From the NCBI RefSeq assembly GCF_011808225.1, contig NZ_SOYS01000005.1:62001-126000 (forward strand): DNA of 64,000 nucleotides. The letters run 5' to 3'. Positions 57,001-64,000 of the stretch are shown here, in pieces. Source of the DNA: Cedecea colo (GTDB taxonomy: Bacteria > Pseudomonadota > Gammaproteobacteria > Enterobacterales > Enterobacteriaceae). A model generated the notes under the pieces. The model saw nothing but the letters and a program-made list of their open reading frames with translations, did not search any database and was not told the origin of the DNA. Made by a program: the position numbers and the translations under genes. Each line of letters begins with the position of its first letter. The first letter of the stretch is position 1.

Positions 57001-60000
57001 TGGTTAACCGGGCGGATCGCCGGGGATCTCAGCAATAGCGGCCAACTCTGGAGCCAGGGAGATCTTTCCCTTGATGCAACTGGCCTGAACAACAGCGGTA
57101 AAATCGTCGCTAAAAATCTGGCTTTGTCTGCTAATTCGCTGCTTAACGACGGGCTGTGGCAGGGAGCGGAGAAGCTAACTGTCATCGGCAATACGCTGAT
57201 GACCGGTTCCAACAGCCGCACGCTGGCGGGCGGCCTGCTAAGCCTGAACGCCGGGCAGCTTAGCACCAGCGGCACGCTCCAGGGGCAGAACACGAAGGTA
57301 ACGGCGGGAAGCTGGCGTCACGAAGGTTCGCTGTTCGGCCTGAGCGGACTAAATGCAAATGTCACCGGGACGCTAAATAACGCAGGGGAACTGCTCAGCC
57401 ACGGCGATATGCAGATTAATGCCCAGGCTTTGGCCAGCAGCGGCTCCCTTCTGAGCGAAGGAGATATGCACCTTGCGGGCAGCTCGCTGGTGAATAAAGG
57501 GGCTTTGCAGGGCAAAAACCTGACGCTGAACCAGGCGAACATCAACAACAGCGGTTCGGCAATTGGCCTTGAATCCCTGACTCTGGAAGCCAGACAGGCG
57601 CTGGCGGCGAGAATGCGCATGGCCGCCCCGCTGTTGACGCTGATCAACGGCGGGCAGCTGCTGACCGATGGCACGCTGACGGTAAACGGCGGGGACATCA
57701 CCAACGCCGGCTCATGGCAGGGGCAGCGGGTGCTGCTTGCCGCGCAGAGCCTGCAAAACAGCGGAGCTATTCAAAGCGCTGATGCGCTACAGATGACGCT
57801 GGCCGGGAACCTCACCTCTGCGGCTGGCAGCAAAATTACCGCCAGCGGCAATGCGGTGCTCAGCGCCCTGAGCCTGACTAACCAGGGCCAGTGGCTGGCT
57901 AAAAATCTCACCCTCAAAGGCGGCAGCCTCTCCAACGGCGGCGAGATTAGCGGCGTGAAGGATCTGGCCGTCGCGCTCAGCGGGGCATTCACCCAGCAGC
58001 AGGACAAAACTCTGCTGACCGCCGGGAAACTGGCGCTCGAAGCCGCCTCGGTAGATAACCACGGGCGTATCCAGGGGGCAGAGCTTGGCGTTAAGAGCGG
58101 CAGTTTGGTCAACAACGGTCGCTTGCAGGGCGATAATGCCCTGACGCTAAACCTGACCGGAGAGTTAAATAACGGCGCAGCGGGAAGCATCCTCAGCCAG
58201 AAAGACCTCACCGTTACCGCACCTTCGCTAATTAACTACGGCATCATTCAGGGCGGCACCGCCGCTCGCCTCAGCGGTATGAATACCGCCCGCAACGACG
58301 GGAGAGTGCTTGCAGGCGGCGAGCTAACCTTCACCAGCGGCTCTTTAATCAACAACGGCTGGCTTCAGGCTGGCCAGCTGGTGCTGAACGCCACAACGGC
58401 AATTAACAACGGAACGCTTCTCGCGGAGCAGCAGGGCACGATAGCCGGTAACAGCCTGGCGAATGTGGGCCTGGCTCAGGCTAATAACCTGACGGTGAAC
58501 TATCGGCAGCTAGCCAACGGCGGCACCGTGCTGGGTAAATCAGGACTGAACGTTACGGTCGGCCAGGTAAATCATCAGGCCGCCGGGAAGCTATTCAGCG
58601 GTGGAAACCTGACGCTGACCAGCGCGGGATTAGATCAGCTGGGCCAGATCGTGGCGCTGGGCAATCTGACGCTGAAGCTGACCAATGCTTTCACCGTTAA
58701 AAACGTACTTGCCGCAGGGAACGCGCTTTCGGTCAGCAGCGACGGTGCCATCACCAATGACGCCGTGATGCAGGGCCAGGCCGTTAATCTGGCCGCAGGC
58801 GGCGAATTGACCAATAACGGCCAAATCACTACCGGCAGCGGAGCCAGCACGCTGTCGGGCAGCCAGATTGCGATGAATGCAGCAGGCACATTACAGGCGG
58901 GCGGCGACGTAGCGCTAAACAGTCGCGGCGATATAACAGTAGATGGATTCCTCGGCACGGCAGGCAGCCTGACGCTTAACGCAGCCGGGAGCCTGTTGAA
59001 CACCGCGCTGCTGTACGCCGGGAATAACATGTACCTGCTGGCGAACAGTATCAAAAACCAGCGCGGCGATATTCTGGCGGGCAACAGCCTGTGGCTGCAG
59101 CGCGATATGGCGGGCAATGCCAACGCCGAAGTAGTGAATACCTCCGGCAGCATTGAGACGCAGCGCGGGGATATTACGGTTAAAACCGGGCATTTGCTTA
59201 ATACAAGAGAAGGTCTGTCGGTCAAAGAAACGACTACACCGGGAATGGCTTTTCCTGGGTTAGGTGATACGACCCTGAATGTGCATTATTCACTTTTGCC
59301 AACGGGAAGTTATGGTTATTACACGACCAATCATCAAGAAGAAGCCACTCACTGTGGAGGAGCTGATGGTGGTTGTACTATCTGGGATATAACAACATAT
59401 TACTACGCACCATTTGAGGAATACGCTACACAAAAATTTGCTCTAAGCCAGACCAGCGTAGAGGTTTACAGTACTGGAGGAGCGGGCCGTATAGCATCTG
59501 GCCAGCATCTGAATATTACGGCTGGCTCATTGGAAAACCAGGCCAGCAATATATTGGCTGCTAAAAATATTATGTTGCAGGGGACACAGCTGAGTAATCA
59601 AAGCTGGGAGAGCGGAACAGCAACAAATTCCCTTGTTTATCAATATGGTAATGGTTCAAATACGCAACCAGGATACGCAACTAACGTCCTCCCGGAAAAT
59701 GGATTATCCAATAAGAACAATAACTACAATAAATATAAGCAACTGCTCAGCTTCTATCTGGTAGGTCGTGAAACTACCCATGAAGCTGGCGAAATCTACC
59801 GTTCCGTAATCCAGGCGGGCGGCAATGTCGTCGCTAACTTCACCAGCGATATCAGCAATACTACCACTACGGCCAACGCAGGCGGCGTCAGCAATACCAT
59901 TACCGCCCCAACCCTGAATACCTTTAGCAACCAGTCTATTAGCGGTGGCGTACAGAAACAGAATCTTGCTAACGCCGATAAAGCAGCCGTTGGCTCCCCA

Positions 60001-63000
60001 CAGTGGAACGACCAGTTGCAAAACGCGCTGCAACAAATCAACGGCGGCAGCGGCCTGGAGAGTTCTGGCGGTCATCTTGCCGGGCTGGATAACTATGCTG
60101 TGAACGGCTCGGGCAATGCCAGTCTTGGTAGCGCCGCGTCGCTGGAAAATGGAGCTTCTCAAGGCGCGAATTTGAAGGATCCTCAGCAGCATCAAAGCAG
60201 CGGCGTGGACACCAGCGCCTGGCCGTTGCCATCCGGTAATAATGGATATTTCGTTACCGCCACCGATCCTGACAGCCCCTATTTGATCACCACCAACCCT
60301 AAACTGGATGGCCTGGGTCAGCTGGATCAAAGCCTGTTCGGCGATCTGTATACGCTAATGGGCATGAAGCCCGGCAGCGCTCCGCGTGAAACCAATAGCA
60401 CTTATACCGACCAGAATAAATTCCTCGGCTCGGCGTACTTCCTCGACCGTCTGAACCTGCACCCGGAATACGATTACCGCTTCCTTGGCGATGCAGCATT
60501 TGATACGCGCTACGTGAGCAATTACGTGCTTAACCAGACCGGCAGCCGCTATATCAACGGTATCGGTTCCGATCTGGACCAGATGCAGTACCTGATTGAC
60601 AGCGCGGCGCAGGCCCGGAGTTCGCTCGGCCTGCAGTTTGGCGTGGCGCTCACCGCCGCGCAGATAGCTGCCCTCGACAAGAGCATTATCTGGTGGGAAG
60701 CCGCCACGGTGAACGGCCAGACGGTGATGATACCGAAAGTGTACCTGTCGCCAAAAGACGTGACGATTAACCACGGCAGCGTGATTGCGGGCAATAACGT
60801 CTCGCTCAGCGGCGGCAATATCACCAACAGCGGCAGCACCCTGACCGCAAACAACAACCTGAGCCTCAACGGCCAGAACAGCATCAGCAACCTGAACAAT
60901 GGTCTGATGAACGCGGGCGGCAACCTGCAGCTGAACGCGCTGGGTGATATCAACAATATCGGCTCGACCATTGCCGGAAAAACCGTTGCGCTCGAAAGCC
61001 TGGACGGCAGCATCAGTAACATCACCCTGACGGATACATGGAGCCTCGGGGGTGGAGGCAAATACGGGAACGTCGGCATGTCCGGCACCACGCTGGGCAA
61101 CACGGCATCCATCACCTCTCTCGATTCGCTGAGCCTGAGCGCGGGCCAGGATATCAATATCACCGGCGCGAACGTGGCCGCCGGAGGCAACCTGCTGATG
61201 GATGCGTGGGGCGATATCGCGGTCACGGCGAACCAGGTGACCAGCAGCTACAGCCAGTCGGGCTTCCGGGGCAAAAATGCGACGAGTAACTCCTCCACGA
61301 CCAGCCAGGGTAGCACCATCACCGCAGGCGGTAGCATGGGGATGCAGGCGGGCAACGACCTGACGTTTGCAGCCAGCGCGGTGAACGCGGGCGGCAATGC
61401 GACGCTCATTGCAGGCAACGATCTGAACCTCAACGCGGCGCAGACCAGCGAAAGTGCGAGCAGGGGTAAAAGCGAATCCCACAGCACCGGCGTGGATCGC
61501 ACCACCATCAGCAGCGGCGGTGACCTGACCCTTGCCGCAGGCCGGGACATCACCAGCCAGGCGGCAGGCATTGCCGCAGAAGGCGATGTGGCGATGCAGG
61601 CGGGGCGGGACGTGAATCTGAAGGCGCAGGAAACGACAGAAGGGAACAGTTACACCGCGAAGAAAAAAGTCGAAATCAACGAGTCGGTCCGCCAGCAGGG
61701 TACGGAAAACGCCAGCGGCGGTAACACCACGATTGTGGCCGGACGCGATATCAATACCGAAGCCGCACAGGTTACCGCCAGCGGCGATATCGGCTTGGGT
61801 GCAGGGCGCGATATCAATCTGGAAACAGCCACGGAGAGCGATTACCACTTTAAGGAAGAGACAAAGACTAAAAAAGGCTTCCTCAGCAAAAAGACCACTC
61901 ATACCGTTGAGGAAGACAGCGCCACGCGTGAAGCGGGCACGCTGTTAAGCGGCGATAACGTCACCGTGTCGGCGGGCAACAACCTGCTGGTGAAAGGCTC
62001 TTCGGTGGTTGGCGACGGCGATGTTTCCCTGTCCGCAGGCAATAACGTGGATATCGTGGCGGCGACCAATACAGATTCCACATACCGCCTGAAGGAGACC
62101 AAAAAGAGCGGCCTGATGGGCACCGGCGGCATCGGTATCACCATCGGCAGCGCCAAATCCCGCTCCGAAATGAACGAGGACGGCACCACCCAGAGCCAGA
62201 GCGCAAGCACGGTTGGGTCAACGGGCGGCAACGTCAGCATCAGTGCGGGCGGCCAGGCGCATATCGGTGGCTCCGACCTGATTGCGGGCAAAAATATGTC
62301 GATAACCGGCGACAGCGTGGTTATCGACCCCGGCCATGACAAACGTACCCGCGACGAGTCTTTTGAGCAGAAGAATAGCGGGTTGACGCTGGCACTTTCC
62401 GGCGTGGTAGGGAGCGCAATTAACAGCGCTGTCAGCGCGGCGCAGTCAGCCAAAGATGAAAGCGATAGCCGACTGGCGGCCCTGCAGGCCACTAAGGCTG
62501 CGCTGTCCGGCGTTCAGGCTGCACAGGGGGCAGAACTGGCCCAGGCAAGCGGAGACCCGAACAATGGCATGGGCGTGAGCCTTTCCCTGACCACGCAGAA
62601 GTCCAAATCAGAGCAGCATCAGGTATCGGATACGGTCAGCGGCTCCACGCTAAATGCGGGTAACAACCTCGCTATTACCGCGACCGGAAAGGGTCAAAGT
62701 AACCACAGCGGCGATATCGCCATTGGCAGCAGTCAGCTCAAGGCGGGTGGTGACACCACGCTTGATGCAGCTAACGATATCCTTCTGCTGGGCACAGCAA
62801 ATACCCAGCAAACCTCCGGCAAGAACAGCAGCAGCGGTGGCGGGGTGGGGGTCAGCATCGGCGGTGGTTCGAACGGTGCCGGCATCAGTATCTTTGCGAA
62901 CGTAAATGCCGCGAAAGGAAAAGATAAGGGCAACGGTACCGCCTGGACGGAAACCACGCTGGACAGCGGCGGCACGATGACCATCAATAGTGGTCGCGAC

Positions 63001-64000
63001 ACGGTGCTGAACGGTGCGCAGGTCAGTGCCGACAAGGTTATTGCGGATGTGGGACGCGACCTGCTGATAAGCAGCCAGCAGGACAGCAACGACTATAACT
63101 CAAAGCAGACCAGCGTGGCGGCAGGCGGGAGCTTCACCTTCGGGTCGATGACCGGCTCGGGGTACATCAGCGCCAGCCAGGATAAAATGCGCAGCGAGTA
63201 CGACTCTGTCGTGGAGCAGAGCGGAATTTACGCGGGTCAGGGCGGCTTTGATATTACGGTCGGAAATCACACGCAGCTTGATGGTGCGGTGATTGCGTCT
63301 ACCGCCACGGCGGATAAAAACCACCTTGATACCGGTACGCTGGGCTTTACGGATATTCACAACGAAGCGGACTTTAAAACCGAACACAGCGGCGTGAGCC
63401 TGAGCGGCGGCGGGAGCTTCGGGGGCGACCAGTTTAAAGGCAACATGCCTGGCGGCGTGATTTCAATGGCCGGTAACAGCGGCCATGCGGAAGGCACCAC
63501 ACAGTCAGCGGTGGCAGACGGAAGCATCACCATCCGTGACAAGGAAAACCAGCAGCAGAATGTGACGAGCCTGAGTCGTGACACGGAGCATGCCAACGAC
63601 AGTATCAGCCCGATATTCGACAAGGAGAAGGAGCAGAAGCGGCTGCAGACCGTGCAGGCTATCAGCGAGATTGGTGGACAGGCGGCGGATATAGCCCGGA
63701 CGCAGGGCGAGATTAATGCGACAAAAACGGCAAATGAGAAGATGCAGAGCGTCACGCCGGAAGAGCGGAACGCGGCCCGTGCGCAGTGGCAGAAGGAAAA
63801 CCCGGGTAAAACACCGACCGAAAAAAATATTAACGACCAGATTTATCAGGGGTACTACACCCAGGCGTTTAACGACTCCGGTTTTGGCACGGGCGGCAAT
63901 GTGCAGCGCGGAATTCAGGCTGCGACGGCAGCGCTTCAGGGCCTTGCCGGTGGTAATATAGCGGGTGCGCTGGCGGGGGCATCGGCCCCGGAGCTGGCCC
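54016..64000 (+). CDS. cdiA: CdiA/FhaB-type giant exoprotein, 3' end outside the window
   Basis: A single frame runs open from the ATG at 54016 to the window end (3,328 codons) in the lines I translated across its length; I did not check every line. A leader 'RLLSWAISAMLATQPLLPAVAA' lacks the long ESPR extension. The TPS domain follows, with 'NNPNL' and 'VANPYGITCNGCGF', the motifs recognised by the transporter. FHA-1 repeats run from about residue 300 to 1735, then an AT-richer segment (1735-2050). A YP-like region ends 'SIIWWEAATV...MIPKVYLSP' (about 2220-2250). FHA-2 repeats reach about 3150, and the visible end 'AATAALQGLAGGNIAGALAG' matches the entry to the pretoxin domain. The toxic tip is not in view. 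Alternatives are an adhesin of FhaB type. Confidence 0.85.
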   Translation, partial: MDNHQQPIRLHHRLLSWAISAMLATQPLLPAVAASLTPSVPGTQIDKAGNGVPVVNIATPNGAGISHNQFKDYNVGKEGLILNNATGQLNQTQLGGLIQNNPNLKAGKEARGIINEVNGGNRSQLQGYTEVAGKAANVMVANPYGITCNGCGFINTPNVTLTTGKPVFDAAGNLLALEVKQGAITVEGKGLNVSQSDALSIIARATEVNAEIYAKDLNVIAGANRVGADGKVTAIAGEGAAPAVAVDTGMLGGMYANRIRLVSSEKGVGVNLGSLNARQGDISLDTSGKLTVKNSLASGSLAAKGESVTLTGEHKASGPMTVNAQSDVTLSGAQLASDKDITLGGSGKMRISGSRLTAGNDIKLSARDLAQDGTSMGDAARDIRVAATGSASTQGKLTAGRDLTLSGGSLTNSGALTSEGNMQLQGGQIASSGLLQSGGTATLKSVQTTIGGAVSGAKGLNAQADTLTTAAQAQLQTDGAMNLAARQAALNGTQAAKGALTVTADSLQHSGKSSAATVALNGKAIVNGGTIVSPALTISSDSLTNSGLLQGSRMLNLVTVLLTNQRGGTIATDGSLTLAVPELNNTGLITIGNDLNLSGNSLTNGGEINAANLTSKVANLSNLQNGLLLADGSLVLAGKRLDNAGQLAADKQSLSFDSLNNQGAIQGNHTLSLTAKEISNKGTLLAGGDLTVAADALTNSGTLQGGNLLTLNVAALNHLDGVLLSGGNLNVQATKLTSAGLMQGKTLNLATGDWINTGNVLSEQTASLSVSNRLNNKGKILGQHDVNLTAASLDNSGWLIAKVANFHGDLVNSGLLQGSDSLELSGGTLANRTDGQLISGGGLNLALVSLENEGLLQVNDALSLSGETFTNRGSILANTLSVDLSGALENLDSGQLITRNDASFALGSLNNSGVLAADGLSLRSGNTSNGGVIQGVTSLDINGQRLDNQAAGKILSGGSLKVNSGTTSNAGTWQGKTIEADLAALTNTGAINSLDWLTGRIAGDLSNSGQLWSQGDLSLDATGLNNSGKIVAKNLALSANSLLNDGLWQGAEKLTVIGNTLMTGSNSRTLAGGLLSLNAGQLSTSGTLQGQNTKVTAGSWRHEGSLFGLSGLNANVTGTLNNAGELLSHGDMQINAQALASSGSLLSEGDMHLAGSSLVNKGALQGKNLTLNQANINNSGSAIGLESLTLEARQALAARMRMAAPLLTLINGGQLLTDGTLTVNGGDITNAGSWQGQRVLLAAQSLQNSGAIQSADALQMTLAGNLTSAAGSKITASGNAVLSALSLTNQGQWLAKNLTLKGGSLSNGGEISGVKDLAVALSGAFTQQQDKTLLTAGKLALEAASVDNHGRIQGAELGVKSGSLVNNGRLQGDNALTLNLTGELNNGAAGSILSQKDLTVTAPSLINYGIIQGGTAARLSGMNTARNDGRVLAGGELTFTSGSLINNGWLQAGQLVLNATTAINNGTLLAEQQGTIAGNSLANVGLAQANNLTVNYRQLANGGTVLGKSGLNVTVGQVNHQAAGKLFSGGNLTLTSAGLDQLGQIVALGNLTLKLTNAFTVKNVLAAGNALSVSSDGAITNDAVMQGQAVNLAAGGELTNNGQITTGSGASTLSGSQIAMNAAGTLQAGGDVALNSRGDITVDGFLGTAGSLTLNAAGSLLNTALLYAGNNMYLLANSIKNQRGDILAGNSLWLQRDMAGNANAEVVNTSGSIETQRGDITVKTGHLLNTREGLSVKETTTPGMAFPGLGDTTLNVHYSLLPTGSYGYYTTNHQEEATHCGGADGGCTIWDITTYYYAPFEEYATQKFALSQTSVEVYSTGGAGRIASGQHLNITAGSLENQASNILAAKNIMLQGTQLSNQSWESGTATNSLVYQYGNGSNTQPGYATNVLPENGLSNKNNNYNKYKQLLSFYLVGRETTHEAGEIYRSVIQAGGNVVANFTSDISNTTTTANAGGVSNTITAPTLNTFSNQSISGGVQKQNLANADKAAVGSPQWNDQLQNALQQINGGSGLESSGGHLAGLDNYAVNGSGNASLGSAASLENGASQGANLKDPQQHQSSGVDTSAWPLPSGNNGYFVTATDPDSPYLITTNPKLDGLGQLDQSLFGDLYTLMGMKPGSAPRETNSTYTDQNKFLGSAYFLDRLNLHPEYDYRFLGDAAFDTRYVSNYVLNQTGSRYINGIGSDLDQMQYLIDSAAQARSSLGLQFGVALTAAQIAALDKSIIWWEAATVNGQTVMIPKVYLSPKDVTINHGSVIAGNNVSLSGGNITNSGSTLTANNNLSLNGQNSISNLNNGLMNAGGNLQLNALGDINNIGSTIAGKTVALESLDGSISNITLTDTWSLGGGGKYGNVGMSGTTLGNTASITSLDSLSLSAGQDINITGANVAAGGNLLMDAWGDIAVTANQVTSSYSQSGFRGKNATSNSSTTSQGSTITAGGSMGMQAGNDLTFAASAVNAGGNATLIAGNDLNLNAAQTSESASRGKSESHSTGVDRTTISSGGDLTLAAGRDITSQAAGIAAEGDVAMQAGRDVNLKAQETTEGNSYTAKKKVEINESVRQQGTENASGGNTTIVAGRDINTEAAQVTASGDIGLGAGRDINLETATESDYHFKEETKTKKGFLSKKTTHTVEEDSATREAGTLLSGDNVTVSAGNNLLVKGSSVVGDGDVSLSAGNNVDIVAATNTDSTYRLKETKKSGLMGTGGIGITIGSAKSRSEMNEDGTTQSQSASTVGSTGGNVSISAGGQAHIGGSDLIAGKNMSITGDSVVIDPGHDKRTRDESFEQKNSGLTLALSGVVGSAINSAVSAAQSAKDESDSRLAALQATKAALSGVQAAQGAELAQASGDPNNGMGVSLSLTTQKSKSEQHQVSDTVSGSTLNAGNNLAITATGKGQSNHSGDIAIGSSQLKAGGDTTLDAANDILLLGTANTQQTSGKNSSSGGGVGVSIGGGSNGAGISIFANVNAAKGKDKGNGTAWTETTLDSGGTMTINSGRDTVLNGAQVSADKVIADVGRDLLISSQQDSNDYNSKQTSVAAGGSFTFGSMTGSGYISASQDKMRSEYDSVVEQSGIYAGQGGFDITVGNHTQLDGAVIASTATADKNHLDTGTLGFTDIHNEADFKTEHSGVSLSGGGSFGGDQFKGNMPGGVISMAGNSGHAEGTTQSAVADGSITIRDKENQQQNVTSLSRDTEHANDSISPIFDKEKEQKRLQTVQAISEIGGQAADIARTQGEINATKTANEKMQSVTPEERNAARAQWQKENPGKTPTEKNINDQIYQGYYTQAFNDSGFGTGGNVQRGIQAATAALQGLAGGNIAGALAGASAPELA

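Noticed and set aside
60355-61902. 515-codon minus-strand frame opposite the exoprotein
   Set aside because: Shadow of the repetitive GC-rich exoprotein frame; no motif, and the plus-strand frame is continuous.
54130-63755. Many other minus-strand frames over the exoprotein
   Set aside because: They reflect codon bias of the repeats on the plus strand and show no family features.

Overview
The window is a chromosomal segment of an Enterobacteriaceae bacterium. From yaiW to proY the gene order and protein sequences follow the Escherichia coli K-12 map (sbmA, yaiW, yaiY, yaiZ, ddlA, iraP, [phoA], psiF, dgcC, proC, yaiI, aroL, yaiA, aroM, ppnP, rdgC, mak, sbcC, sbcD, phoB, phoR, brnQ, proY). 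Accessory genes sit at several breakpoints. The genus cannot be fixed from the sequence alone. The GC-rich coding, the sulfatase cluster and the extra PTS genes fit the Enterobacter/Klebsiella/Kosakonia side of the family better than E. coli. No rRNA or tRNA gene, CRISPR array or intact insertion sequence was seen.

Layout: 1-1852 is the 3' part of a TonB-dependent receptor gene, followed by a 20-bp-stem terminator and about 0.6 kb of apparently decayed sequence. 2598-8532 is a sulfated-compound cluster: PTS IIBC permease, cytosolic Cys-type sulfatase, GntR regulator, YidH, YidG and a radical-SAM sulfatase-maturating enzyme with a C-terminal SEC-C zinc motif. 8637-9440 is a frameshifted remnant of a flavoprotein. 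9700-12087 holds a lipoprotein form of YncE and yjiN. 12354-17146 is a second sugar-uptake locus: LamB-type porin, lactose/cellobiose PTS IIA, IIC and IIB, and a divergent LacI-family regulator, with two palindromic operators between regulator and PTS. 17238-22005 carries ampH, a small exported protein, an lpxP-like acyltransferase, a cysteine hydrolase and sbmA.

A MarR-EmrA-EmrB-type efflux operon and a stop-interrupted SnoaL-like gene fragment separate sbmA from yaiW (22199-25907). An extensin-like protein and an MdtG-like efflux pump are inserted between ddlA and iraP. phoA survives only as a 0.6-kb relic with a lost start codon, an early stop and large internal deletions, while phoB-phoR and psiF look intact. 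Between mak and sbcC, where E. coli has araJ, lies a seven-unit 43-bp tandem array of hairpins.

After proY comes a two-partner secretion locus. It encodes a CdiB/ShlB-family transporter (52319-54001) and the first 3,328 codons of a giant CdiA/FhaB-type exoprotein that runs off the window end. Its architecture reads as leader, TPS domain, FHA-1 repeats, an AT-richer variable segment, a YP-like segment, FHA-2 repeats and the start of the pretoxin region. The C-terminal toxin and any immunity gene lie outside. The most interesting elements are the cytosolic sulfatase/PTS cluster, the CdiA-type locus, the phoA relic beside intact phoBR, and the tandem hairpin array.
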